DNA from: Nocardia colli
Lineage (GTDB): Bacteria > Actinomycetota > Actinomycetes > Mycobacteriales > Mycobacteriaceae
Direction: 5' to 3'
Length of the DNA stretch: 64,000 bases
NCBI RefSeq assembly: GCF_008704205.1
Contig: NZ_VXLC01000006.1
Span: forward strand, 310,001 to 374,000
Part shown: positions 30,782-39,264 of the stretch, piece after piece
Position numbering within the stretch: the first letter of the stretch is position 1
Layout: each line of letters begins with the position of its first letter
Program-made: the position numbers and the translations under genes
The notes under the pieces: generated by a model
Told to the model about the DNA's origin: nothing
What the model saw: only the letters and a program-made list of their open reading frames with translations
The model's database searches: none

Positions 30782-32032
30782 GTGGGGTTTGGACGGCGGT
30801 CGCGCTGGTGGGTTCTGGTTGCGGTGTCGGCGGTGCTGGGCGGCGGGCTCGTGCTTCCGGAACCGGCGGTTGCTGGGGCGGACCTGTTGCAGGCTCGGGC
30901 CGAGGCGCGGGGTGGGGATCGGCCTGCGGCGATTTTGCTGGGCGACTCTTATGCGTCGGGCGAGGGTGGGCGGTGGGAGGGGAATGGGCCCGGTGCGGTT
31001 GATCGGGGGGTGTTTCAAACTTATGGCGGGACTTGGGATTATCCGGCGATTCTGCCAGGGAACGCGGGGGGATGTCATCGGTCCGATGTTGCGGTGATCT
31101 ATCCGTATGAGACGTTCGAGGCGTTGGATCTTGCGCGGAACAAGGTCAATGTCGCTTGTGGTGGGGCCGAGATCAAGCATGTGCTGACCGATTCGTTCAA
31201 AGGGGAGAAGCCGCAAATCGAGCAGTTGAAGGAGCGGCTGACGCAGAATCCGGGGATCAAATATGTCGTCCTTTCCGTCGGGGGAAATGATGCCGGGGTC
31301 AGCGGGGTCGCGCAGGAGTGCGTCAAGAAGTTCGTGCTGAAGCAGTCGGCCGGTTTGAAGCAGGTGAGTGCGGCCGAGGGCGAGAAGTACCAGGCTTATG
31401 TGCAGGGGTTGAAGGAGTCGGACAAAAATCTGGTTTGTGCGGCGAGTCCGGAATTGTCAGGGCTCGAAGGCAAACTCGAGCACGTGTACGAGACGCTGTT
31501 CAAAGAGGCGATCTCGCCGCTCGCGCCGGATGCGCAGCTGGTGGTGCTCAACTATCCGAATCCGCTGCCTGCTGCCGATTCGGAGCTGCGCGGGCCGCTC
31601 GAATCGAATCTGGTCAGCAGGTTGCAGGACGGGGGATGTCCGTTCTTCGACAAGGACTTCGCAAAGTTCGCGGGTATCGCCAAGGACATCAACGGCACAA
31701 TTCAGAATGCGGTCACCGCGGCGGCGAAGAACAATGTCCCGATCCATCTGCTCGATGTGTCCGGGATGTACCAGGGACATGAGGTGTGTGCGTCGGGCAC
31801 CACGCAGGACAAGGAATGGATCCGGCAGGTGCCCGCGGATCTGCTGAGCGATCCTGGACTGATTCATGAAGCGTTGCACCCCAATGCTTTCGGGCAACGC
31901 ATGGAGGGCAAGTGCGTATCGAACTTCCTCGACGAGCTCAGCAGTCGAGCCACGAAATCGGCGAACGAGCACGGCGTGTGTCAGGACAACGCGAATGTGC
32001 AGGTGAAAGCACCGGGCAATACCACCCGGTGA
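30782..32032 (+). CDS. Secreted SGNH/GDSL hydrolase
   Basis: A 416-residue exported esterase/lipase: a signal peptide (RWWVLVAVSAVLGGGLVLPEPAVAGA) followed by GDSYASGEGG (nucleophile block I), SVGGNDAGV (block III) and LHPNAFG (block V His). Several Cys residues suggest disulfides. A GTG start is assumed. Codon use in the first 600 bases is richer in GGG and GGA than in the neighbouring PKS genes, suggesting a different history. It is probably unrelated to polyketide production. Substrate unknown; relatives cleave lipid or glycan esters. Confidence 0.85.
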   Translation: MGFGRRSRWWVLVAVSAVLGGGLVLPEPAVAGADLLQARAEARGGDRPAAILLGDSYASGEGGRWEGNGPGAVDRGVFQTYGGTWDYPAILPGNAGGCHRSDVAVIYPYETFEALDLARNKVNVACGGAEIKHVLTDSFKGEKPQIEQLKERLTQNPGIKYVVLSVGGNDAGVSGVAQECVKKFVLKQSAGLKQVSAAEGEKYQAYVQGLKESDKNLVCAASPELSGLEGKLEHVYETLFKEAISPLAPDAQLVVLNYPNPLPAADSELRGPLESNLVSRLQDGGCPFFDKDFAKFAGIAKDINGTIQNAVTAAAKNNVPIHLLDVSGMYQGHEVCASGTTQDKEWIRQVPADLLSDPGLIHEALHPNAFGQRMEGKCVSNFLDELSSRATKSANEHGVCQDNANVQVKAPGNTTR

Positions 32033-32045
32033 CGTCGAACCGCCA

Positions 32046-33308
32046 CTACCTCAGCTCAGCGACCGCGTCGAGCCACATGTCCGGCAGCGCCGCCGCCCCG
32101 GGCAATCGCGCGTCGGTGAGGAAGGAAACGACCGCGCGATCCCGATAGCTTGTCATCGCGATCCCGAGCCGGTGCCGAGCAGGCAGGAAACCGATCGGCA
32201 CGGTGCCGACGATCGGCCGGCCGAGCACACTCGCCTCGTCGGTGCAGCCGGGGACATTGGTGGCGGTCAGGTGCGCGTACCGGTCACTGAAATGGTGGTA
32301 GGCCCACGGCAGGAACAGCCGGTAGGGCATCCCGGCGATCATCGACTGCGCCGTACTGCGTTGCGCCCCTAGGATTTCCCGCGACAACTTGGCATCCAGC
32401 GCGGTGAGACGGGCGAGCGGGTCCGGATCGTCACACGGCAACGGCAACCGGAACCCGACCGCACGCTGACTGAGTTTCCCCTTGTCGCCGCCGATGCTGA
32501 GCGGCATGATCGCCCAGACCGGGCTGCCGGTGCCGCGCAGCGCGTGCCACGGCGACTCGGGCCACTGCCGGAGCACGTGCGTCACGGCGGCGAGATACAC
32601 GGTGTTCGCGGTGGTGTCGTGCCGGTGGGCGATCTCGCGCAGGTGATCCAAGTCGATCTGGCCCCAGTGAATTGTGCGCTCGCCGAAGACCTTCGACCGC
32701 GGTAGCGGCCGAGCGAGCGGGAAACAGCCGCGAACGGTGCGCGCGACCGTGCGCATCACAGTGGATCGCGCGCCCTTCTTGGCGGCCGCAGACGGTATCC
32801 GCGGCTGATAGTCGTGCCCGTTGGGGTCGGCGAAGGTGGACATGATGGTCGTGGCCACGGACATGCCGTCGTGCAACGCATGGTGGCCGGCGTAGATCAG
32901 GGCGAACTCCCCGGGCGCGTAGCCGGAGACGAGCAGCACCCGCCACAGCGGCTGGGCATGGTCGAACGGCCGGCGAATCAATTCGTCGACGGCGCCCTGC
33001 AAACCACCCGGGCCCGTTCGCCGTTCGGTCACCAGGACGGTGAGATCGACCTCGTCCTGGGGCACCCAGACCGCCTGCCCCAGCGGCCCCTCGCTGAGCC
33101 GGCAACCCAACTGCGGCAGCAGCGGCAGCTTCCGCCGGCACAGCTCGCGCACTTCATCGATGGACGGCGGTGCGCCTTCCAGGAGGAGCACGCCGCCGAT
33201 GGCGAAGGACATCGGCGGATGCGACGCCTCATAGGCAAGAAAGGCACGTTGCAAGGGGGCGAGCGGCAGATATCGATCGGAAATCTGATCGGCGACCACT
33301 GAACTCAT
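32046..33308 (-). CDS. Wax ester synthase/diacylglycerol acyltransferase (WS/DGAT)
   Basis: A 420-residue bifunctional acyltransferase family protein with the catalytic motif HHALHDG (HHxxxDG) in the N-terminal half and a C-terminal DUF1298-like segment (TNVPGCTDEASVLGRPIVGTVPIGFLPARHRLGIAMTSY). It makes triacylglycerol or wax esters from acyl-CoA; mycolic-acid bacteria carry many copies. It is convergent with the SGNH gene, whose stop codon is 13 nt away. ATG start, MSSVVADQ. Confidence 0.88.
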   Translation of the reverse strand: MSSVVADQISDRYLPLAPLQRAFLAYEASHPPMSFAIGGVLLLEGAPPSIDEVRELCRRKLPLLPQLGCRLSEGPLGQAVWVPQDEVDLTVLVTERRTGPGGLQGAVDELIRRPFDHAQPLWRVLLVSGYAPGEFALIYAGHHALHDGMSVATTIMSTFADPNGHDYQPRIPSAAAKKGARSTVMRTVARTVRGCFPLARPLPRSKVFGERTIHWGQIDLDHLREIAHRHDTTANTVYLAAVTHVLRQWPESPWHALRGTGSPVWAIMPLSIGGDKGKLSQRAVGFRLPLPCDDPDPLARLTALDAKLSREILGAQRSTAQSMIAGMPYRLFLPWAYHHFSDRYAHLTATNVPGCTDEASVLGRPIVGTVPIGFLPARHRLGIAMTSYRDRAVVSFLTDARLPGAAALPDMWLDAVAELR

Positions 33309-33530
33309 CGTGCTCTCCTCGACCGTTGGCGAGTGAATCGGAGCAATACGACGATCTTCCGTGCGGAAGTAACGATAGCTGGAACTTCACTCTCGCGTGG
33401 AGACGACGTTTCAGATCCGCCGCCGCGACGCGCGGTTCGGAGCGGCGGTGGCGGGTATCACCCGCGCGAGAGCGTGACAACCGTAGGCTCAGGCGGGTCG
33501 ACTTCGTAGTCGGCAATCGAGCGTTGTCGT

Positions 33531-34223
33531 ATGGGTAGTGACCGACCGAAAGGGCTGTTGGCAATGCTGCGGAAGTTCCTCGATCAGGGTGTCGTCTCGT
33601 TGATCGACAGGTCGGCGCGGGTGCAGGCGCCGCTGGTGGGTAAGTACACGGGGTTCATTCGCGGTCGGCATCCGAGCGAATCGCCCGAACAGATCGTCGA
33701 GCGGCTCGGGCGGCATTACTCGGTCGCGGTCACCGCGAGCGGCGTGGTGGTCGGGTTGAGTGCGGCGGTTCCGGGTGTCGGGACGCTGGTCGGGTTGGCC
33801 GCGGCGGGTGCGGACACATTGTTCTTCCTCGAGGCATCAACGGTGTATGCCGTTGGCGCGACCGGGGTTTCGGGGAGCAAGGCGGCAGCACCGCGCCCGC
33901 CGCTCGTCTCGGCCGTCGTGCTCGGTCAGGCGGGAACCGCGTCCCTGGGTGCGGCCGGGCGCTCGGCCAAGCAGTGGGATACCAAGCTGGCCAACAAGCT
34001 GCCGATCATCCGGCGGATGAACGACACCCCGGTCAAGCGATTCGTCGTGCAGTTCATCGTCAAACGCAGCGCGCTCGCGTTCGGCAAGGTGATTCCGGCC
34101 GGCGTCGGCGCGGTGGTCGGCGGCGTGGGCAACTACGCACTCGCCCGCGGGGTGATCAAGAATCTGCACGAAGCGCTGGAGAATCCGGAGCCGAGTCAGG
34201 TGGGCACGACCATCGACGCCTAG
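33531..34223 (+). CDS. EcsC-like membrane-associated protein
   Basis: A 230-residue protein with glycine/alanine-rich hydrophobic segments (VAVTASGVVVGLSAAVPGVGTLVGLAAAGADTLFFLEASTVYAVGATG and VIPAGVGAVVGGVGNYALARGVI), resembling EcsC-family proteins found with membrane-processing systems. A second ATG at 33,564 has AAAGGG 9 nt upstream and is an equally good start. Function unknown. The stop codon overlaps the convergent neighbour by 4 nt. Confidence 0.6.
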   Translation: MGSDRPKGLLAMLRKFLDQGVVSLIDRSARVQAPLVGKYTGFIRGRHPSESPEQIVERLGRHYSVAVTASGVVVGLSAAVPGVGTLVGLAAAGADTLFFLEASTVYAVGATGVSGSKAAAPRPPLVSAVVLGQAGTASLGAAGRSAKQWDTKLANKLPIIRRMNDTPVKRFVVQFIVKRSALAFGKVIPAGVGAVVGGVGNYALARGVIKNLHEALENPEPSQVGTTIDA

Positions 34224-34885
34224 TCGGCGAACAGTCGGGCGGCCAGCGCCGGAACACCCTCGCCGGTAACGCTTTCCAGCGCTGCCGCCCGCCCGGTGAC
34301 CAGCAGGAGCAGCGCCTTGATCGGACCATGGATCTCGGCGCCCTCGCCATGCGACCAGTCGATATCGGTGGCATGCAAGGCGATTCCGTCGAGCCGCCGC
34401 TTATCCCATACCGGCCAGCCGATTTCGGTCGCGGTCGTCGCGCCCGTCGCCGCCGCGTCGAGCGGGATGTCGATGCTGCGCCCCAGCGGGATCGCAATGT
34501 CCTGCCCGTGCACCATGGTGTCGAACAGGATGTTGCGATAGTTGGTGGGGCCGGGCAGTTTCCGGGAGGCCGCGTGGGTGCGGATCACCGAGACCAGGTC
34601 GGCGACCGGACGATTCGCGGCTCGCACGGTGAGATCGTGGATGAGCCGGTTGTAGTTCCCGTTCGCGCGCAGCCCGGCGATGAACAGCGCCCCGAGTGAC
34701 GGCGGCTGCGGAGTCAGGGCGAGGTGCGCGGCGACATCGCGTATGCGCCAGTGCGCACACAGCGACGGCGACTCCCATTCCGCGGGCGTCAGCTCCGCGA
34801 GCACGTCGGCGATGGCGCGGCGCTGCTGTTCGATGACCCGCCAGCTGGCTTCGCGGTCGAGCGGCTGTCGAAGTTGCGCCGGCAT
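34220..34885 (-). CDS. Maleylpyruvate isomerase/DinB-fold mycothiol-dependent protein
   Basis: A 221-residue four-helix protein: an N-terminal MDMPI/DinB-like domain (ADVLAELTPAEWESPSLCAHWRIRDVAAHLAL) with the His of DVAAHL and later TMVHGQDIAIPLG, which usually supplies metal ligands. Relatives use mycothiol in isomerisation or detoxification. It is divergent from a MarR gene across 75 bp containing a perfect operator-like inverted repeat, so it is the likely target of that regulator. Confidence 0.75.
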   Translation of the reverse strand: MPAQLRQPLDREASWRVIEQQRRAIADVLAELTPAEWESPSLCAHWRIRDVAAHLALTPQPPSLGALFIAGLRANGNYNRLIHDLTVRAANRPVADLVSVIRTHAASRKLPGPTNYRNILFDTMVHGQDIAIPLGRSIDIPLDAAATGATTATEIGWPVWDKRRLDGIALHATDIDWSHGEGAEIHGPIKALLLLVTGRAAALESVTGEGVPALAARLFAD

Positions 34886-34915
34886 CGGACACCTCCGGTA
34901 ACATTGGTCAGTATC

Positions 34916-34934
34916 ACTGACTAAAATAGTCAGT
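34916..34934. promoter_or_regulatory. MarR-type operator
   Basis: A perfect inverted repeat of two 8-bp arms (ACTGACTA and TAGTCAGT) separated by AAA lies in the 75-bp gap between the divergent DinB-fold and MarR genes. Size and position fit a MarR dimer site controlling both genes. Confidence 0.7.
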
Positions 34935-34960
34935 TGGTCGTACTACTGTCAAGGAGCGGA

Positions 34961-35398
34961 ATGGCCGACGGCGAGCTGAACGCGGGTCTGCTGATGTACA
35001 TCGCGCACCGGTCGATGGAAGACCGGATCTTCGCCGAGCTCAGCACGGCCGGCTTCGACGACATCACCGTGGCCCAGGGCCGGGTCGCCCAGCGCGTCGG
35101 CGCCGAGGGCACCCGGCTCACCGAGCTGGCCGAGCAGGCGCAGATCACCAAGCAGACCGTCGGATTCCTGGTGGACCAGCTGGAACGGGCCGGCTACGTG
35201 GAGCGCGTCCCCGATCCGAGCGACGGCCGCGCCCGGCTGGTTCGCCTGTCCGCCCGCGGTAAGCAGGTGGCCGAATTCTCCAACTCGATCGCCGATCGGA
35301 TCGAGGCCGAGTGGGCCGCACACCTCGGCGCTCGACGCATGCGCGAGCTGCGCGCGGCGCTCGGCGCACTGCGCGAGATCACCGACCCCTACGCCTGA
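34961..35398 (+). CDS. MarR-family transcriptional regulator
   Basis: A 145-residue winged-helix regulator with recognition region LTELAEQAQITKQTVGFLVDQLERAGYVERVPDPSDGRARLVRLSARG. AAGGAG precedes the ATG. It probably represses itself and the divergent DinB-fold gene through the inverted repeat at 34,916. The ligand is unknown. Confidence 0.92.
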   Translation: MADGELNAGLLMYIAHRSMEDRIFAELSTAGFDDITVAQGRVAQRVGAEGTRLTELAEQAQITKQTVGFLVDQLERAGYVERVPDPSDGRARLVRLSARGKQVAEFSNSIADRIEAEWAAHLGARRMRELRAALGALREITDPYA

Positions 35399-35477
35399 TC
35401 GACAGGGGAACAGGTCAGCGCGCCTGATCGAATTGGTCAGCGAACCTTATCGAAGTCGAAGAGAGCAGACTGGACCC

Positions 35478-35864
35478 GTGACGGATGCCGAGGTTCAGTT
35501 GATCGTGGTCGATGCCGCGAATGTCGTCGGGTCGCGACCCGATGGCTGGTGGCGCGACCGCGCGGGCGCGGCCCGGAGGTTGCTTGAACAGCTGACGACT
35601 GTGGCCGATCGGCTGGACCAGCCCGCGGAGGTGGTCGTCGTGCTCGAGGGCAAAGCGAAAGCGGCGGACCCCGATGTCGAAGGCGTGCGCGTGGTCTTGG
35701 CTGCGGGCTCTGGCGATGACGCGATCGTCGATGTGGTCGCCGAACAGCACCGCGGGCGAACAATCACCGTCGTGACCGCGGACCGCGGGCTCCGCGACCG
35801 CGTCGAAGCACTCGGTGCGAAGACCGTCGGCCCGGGCTGGCTACTGGACCGCATAGGTCCGTAG
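35478..35864 (+). CDS. NYN-domain (PIN-like) nuclease
   Basis: A 128-residue NYN-domain protein with the conserved acidic pattern VVDAANVVGSRPDGWWRDR, VVVVLEG and ITVVTADRGLRDRV, matching PIN-like ribonucleases. The GTG start is chosen to begin at VTDAEVQLIVVDAAN. Likely an RNA-cleaving or RNA-processing enzyme; target unknown. A perfect 20-bp palindrome follows 6 nt after the stop codon. Confidence 0.75.
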   Translation: MTDAEVQLIVVDAANVVGSRPDGWWRDRAGAARRLLEQLTTVADRLDQPAEVVVVLEGKAKAADPDVEGVRVVLAAGSGDDAIVDVVAEQHRGRTITVVTADRGLRDRVEALGAKTVGPGWLLDRIGP

Positions 35865-35870
35865 CGGACC

Positions 35871-35890
35871 GACCAGTACCGGTACTGGTC
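35871..35890. promoter_or_regulatory. Perfect 20-bp palindrome between the NYN and ANTAR genes
   Basis: The half-site GACCAGTACC is followed directly by its exact reverse complement. It lies 6 nt after the NYN stop codon and 56 nt before the ANTAR start, so it could be an operator for the ANTAR gene or fold as an RNA hairpin (8-bp stem, 4-nt loop). There is no T run to support termination. Confidence 0.5.
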
Positions 35891-35946
35891 TATGAAGGTT
35901 TGTCAACGGCCCCATAACAATCCGCTCGCTGGGTAGTCCCCCGGGT

Positions 35947-36246
35947 ATGAGCGAGTTATTCGAGGAACGCGGCCAACCGTCCCTCGGGCGCGCCTCCCCG
36001 GATCTGCTGGCTGCCCGGGCGGTGATCGAGCAAGCCAAGGGCGCGTTGATGCTGGTCTACGGCGTCGACGCCGAGCAGGCGTTCACCATGCTGCGTCGCC
36101 GATCGCAGGCGACCAACGTCAAGCTTCGCGCGCTGGCCGCGCAATTGATCGCCGAACTCCCCTCGCTGGACCTCGCACCCCCCGAACTCCGCGCCAAGGT
36201 CGACTACCTGCTGCACATCGCACATCAGCCCAAGCCCAACTCCTGA
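35947..36246 (+). CDS. Stand-alone ANTAR-domain protein
   Basis: A 99-residue protein made almost wholly of an ANTAR RNA-binding domain (LLAARAVIEQAKGALMLVYGVDAEQAFTMLRRRSQATNVKLRALAAQLI). ANTAR proteins bind paired hairpins in nascent RNA to prevent termination. No sensory domain is attached. It closely matches the C-terminal domain of the PAS-ANTAR protein at 37,393, suggesting duplication of that domain or a partner that works with it. Confidence 0.88.
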   Translation: MSELFEERGQPSLGRASPDLLAARAVIEQAKGALMLVYGVDAEQAFTMLRRRSQATNVKLRALAAQLIAELPSLDLAPPELRAKVDYLLHIAHQPKPNS

Positions 36247-36326
36247 CCGCTGACCAGCGCCGATCCGATCCGGATCCGCGTGAAAACCGTTGGGACGTAT
36301 CGGACAATCCGCCGGCGTGCGCTGCG

Positions 36327-37391
36327 TTGACCCGGCCCCGATGCAATCGGACGCCGGCTGCCCGTTACCGTGCGCTGGTGATCCTGCTCACCGTCGGCTT
36401 GGTTCTGTTGGGTGTCTTCGCACTGCGGTTCCATCTGGACCGGCGACGGCTGAGCAACGGCGTCTATCTCCTCCTAGGCGTCACGGTCCTCAGCGTGTGG
36501 GCGATCGGCTCGGGCGACAACGCGGACCTGACACTCGCCCTGGTCGGGCTGCTGGTGGTGTTGTCCCCGCTGGTGGTGCTCGTGCTGGCCGGGCTGCTGA
36601 TCGCCAACGGCATGCAGATGATGCGCCGCGAGGGCGCACGGATCGCGAATCTGCTCTCCATCGGGCCGGGAATCGTCCTGCTGGTGCCGTATGTGCTGCT
36701 CGGGGTCGCCATCGCGACCGGCAGCCTGCGTTCGGTCCTGTTCGCGTCGCTGGTCATGGCGGTGAGTTATTTCGGGTTCGTGTTCACCAGCTTCGTGCTG
36801 TATTCGCTGCTCTACGGCTGGCTGCCGTACCGGCCGGGAATGGACGCGATCGTCGTGCACGGCTCGGGACTGGTCGGCGCGCGGGTATCGCCGCTGCTGG
36901 CCAGCCGCCTGGACCGGGCGGCCCAGATCTACTGGGCCGAGCTCGCGGAGGGACGCCGTCCGGTGATCATCACCAGCGGCGGCAAAGGCTCCGACGAGGC
37001 GGTGTCGGAGGCCGCCGCGATGGCGGACTATCTCCAGGCGCGCGGCATCCCCGAGGCCAGCGTGGCGCGCGAGGAACACTCGACCACCACCAGGGAGAAC
37101 CTGCTCTTCATCAAGCGGCTGCTCGGCGAACGCGGGCTGTCGACCCGAATGGTGTTGGTCACCAGCAACTTTCACATCCTGCGCACCGCGATCCTGGCCC
37201 GCAGGCTGAAGCTGGATGCGGAGGTGACCGGCGCGCGCACCGCCTTCTACTACCTGCCGAGCGCGATCCTGCGCGAGTTCGTCGCGATCGTGGTCGCCTA
37301 CAAGTGGACCAATGCGGTCACGTGCCTGACGCTGGTGTCGTTGCCGCTGCTGCTCGCGTTGGCCACCGGCGGGATGCCGACGAACCGGTAG
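36327..37391 (+). CDS. DUF218/YdcF-family membrane protein
   Basis: A 354-residue protein with about five N-terminal hydrophobic segments. A DUF218 domain follows: DAIVVHGSGLVG...ASRLDRAAQIYW, VIITSGGKGSDEAVSEAAAMADYLQARGIPEASVAREEHSTTTRENLLF, and VTSNFHILRTAILARRL. A final membrane segment closes the protein. Related proteins are implicated in envelope polysaccharide handling. The first codon would be TTG at 36,327; a GTG at 36,378 is an alternative. It lies between the two ANTAR genes. Confidence 0.8.
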   Translation: MTRPRCNRTPAARYRALVILLTVGLVLLGVFALRFHLDRRRLSNGVYLLLGVTVLSVWAIGSGDNADLTLALVGLLVVLSPLVVLVLAGLLIANGMQMMRREGARIANLLSIGPGIVLLVPYVLLGVAIATGSLRSVLFASLVMAVSYFGFVFTSFVLYSLLYGWLPYRPGMDAIVVHGSGLVGARVSPLLASRLDRAAQIYWAELAEGRRPVIITSGGKGSDEAVSEAAAMADYLQARGIPEASVAREEHSTTTRENLLFIKRLLGERGLSTRMVLVTSNFHILRTAILARRLKLDAEVTGARTAFYYLPSAILREFVAIVVAYKWTNAVTCLTLVSLPLLLALATGGMPTNR

Positions 37392-37392
37392 T

Positions 37393-38070
37393 TCAGGAAA
37401 CGCGTTCGTGCACGGTCAGCAGCAGGTGATCGAAGCGGGTGCGGAACCCGGCGGTCTCCTTGTTCAGCATCCTGAGCTCGTCGACGAACTGTGCGGCGAG
37501 ATCGCGCAGCTTGGTGTTGGTCTCCTGGGAGCGCCAGCGCAGCACCCGGAAGGCCTGCTCCGCGTTCACCCCGTAGGCGAGGATCAGCGCGCCCTTGGCC
37601 TGCTCGATCACGGCGCGCGCCTCGATCACCTCGGGCAGGATCTCCTCCAGCACTTCCTGACGCTGCTCCTCGAGCCGTTCGCTCACGTCGACGTAGTAGC
37701 CGGAGGTGCCGATCACCTTGTCGTCCCCGTCGGTCATGAGGTCGCCGACGACCACGACCTCGCGTACCTCGTCGTGGGTGTCGATGATCCGGTGCCTGCC
37801 GTAGAACGGCTGCCCGGTTTCCAGCGCGGCGGCGATGCAGCTCGCGACGTGCTCCCGGTCATCGGGGTGTTTGTGGGACAGCAGCAGGTCGGTGGTGGGT
37901 TCCACCTCACCCGGCGCATACCCGTACATCGCGGCGAGCTCGTCGGACCATTCCCACCGCTGGTCGGCAAACCAGAATCGAAACCATCCGGGCTCAGCAC
38001 AAGCGTCGATGCCGATGGTCTCCTCCATCGCGCTCACCGCCTCCGGTGCAACCTCTTCGCCCAGCGTCAC
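37393..38070 (-). CDS. PAS-ANTAR sensor/antiterminator
   Basis: A 225-residue protein with a PAS domain (about 25-140: RFWFADQRWEWSDELAAMYGYAPGEVEPTTDLLLSHKHPDDRE) and a C-terminal ANTAR domain (EARAVIEQAKGALILAYGVNAEQAFRVLRWRSQETNTKLRDLAAQFV). It would sense a small ligand or redox state and act on nascent transcripts. It is convergent with the DUF218 gene, with stop codons 1 nt apart. Confidence 0.88.
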   Translation of the reverse strand: MTLGEEVAPEAVSAMEETIGIDACAEPGWFRFWFADQRWEWSDELAAMYGYAPGEVEPTTDLLLSHKHPDDREHVASCIAAALETGQPFYGRHRIIDTHDEVREVVVVGDLMTDGDDKVIGTSGYYVDVSERLEEQRQEVLEEILPEVIEARAVIEQAKGALILAYGVNAEQAFRVLRWRSQETNTKLRDLAAQFVDELRMLNKETAGFRTRFDHLLLTVHERVS

Positions 38071-38191
38071 CGCCCCAGTATCCGCCGAAACGGTCCCGGT
38101 TCGGAACCCGACCCCGGGAACTAGGCGGTGAATGATCGATCTCGACCTGGGATTTCCGGGCCGGCCCCGCGCTGGGCCGGCCCGATCGGGG

Positions 38192-39106
38192 CTACCTGCC
38201 GCAGAACGCTCTGGCGGTCTTCGGCTCGCCTCTGACGCCGTGCTGACGTGCCGAGCGCGGAGGCACGAGCAATCGCCAGGAATCGTCGTCTTCGGCGCCG
38301 GCCACCTCGAGGTCGTATTCGTCTGCGGGGAAACGGAATTCGGGTGAATCGCCGGGCATCGGCGACTCCCGGTCCCGCCAGATCACATAACCGTCTTCGC
38401 GCACGATCGTGACATAGAGTGCGCCGCAACATTCTTCGGCGCACGAGGCGAGCTTTACTCGGCGTGGTTGTCCGGTGGCTCGAAGCCCCGTCTGGTGCAG
38501 CAGCTGCTCGGGCGGCTCCCCCACGCCGTGCGGGAGGAGTTCGGCGATGATCGGATGGCCGGCGAGCAGAATCCTGGTCTCCGCAACGGGATAGACCGTC
38601 GGCCCGGGGGCGACAGGCACGACGACGTGAATCTCGAAGCGGTTCCGGCCTATTGCCTCGTTACGCCGGTCGAGGACGTCGCGAATCCAGCGGTTTCGCC
38701 GCGGTACGAACGGGTCCGCGCAGCCGGGGACGGATTCCAAGGTCCGGAGCCAGGATTGGGATCGAAGGACCGACAGGAACCGGTCGAGCACGGCCGAGCG
38801 CTCGTATTCGGCCCAGTCGAGGCAGGCGGCGGCACCGGTGCGCAGGTCTACGACGAGCGCGGCGAGGTCGGCGCAGCGGCGGGAAGTCGGTGTCACGCGG
38901 GCGGTTTCGGCGGCGACGAGGGTGAACACCTGTCGGGCACAGTGATCGATCTCGGTGCGGTAGCCCTTGGCCGAGGTCATCTGTAGCAGGATTGCGACGG
39001 CCTGGTCCCAGACTTGTTCGTCCGGAAAACGACAATGCAGTCGCTCGATCTGTTCGATCAAGGAAACCGGGTGCTCGAGCGCACTGCGCTCGTCGACTGC
39101 ACTCAC
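38192..39106 (-). CDS. Hypothetical protein
   Basis: A 304-residue protein from the GTG giving VSAVDERSALEHPVSLIEQIERL; the frame stays open further right but there overlaps the VanX upstream region. The N-terminal half looks helical. The C-terminal half contains a Cys cluster (ASCAEECCGALYVTIVREDGYVIWRD) and an acidic beta-like end. No family was recognised. Confidence 0.65.
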   Translation of the reverse strand: MSAVDERSALEHPVSLIEQIERLHCRFPDEQVWDQAVAILLQMTSAKGYRTEIDHCARQVFTLVAAETARVTPTSRRCADLAALVVDLRTGAAACLDWAEYERSAVLDRFLSVLRSQSWLRTLESVPGCADPFVPRRNRWIRDVLDRRNEAIGRNRFEIHVVVPVAPGPTVYPVAETRILLAGHPIIAELLPHGVGEPPEQLLHQTGLRATGQPRRVKLASCAEECCGALYVTIVREDGYVIWRDRESPMPGDSPEFRFPADEYDLEVAGAEDDDSWRLLVPPRSARQHGVRGEPKTARAFCGR

Positions 39107-39264
39107 CGGGCGGGATAGAACTCGATTCGCTTCATCACGACGCCAACCATACCGCAGACGGCCGATCACGGACCGAACCGCGAGGGTTGTGCGATGCTCA
39201 TATTCGTCGGACTCGACGCTGGCGAAAGTGGTTGAACCCCAGCCTGAATGGCGAGGAGAAACGC

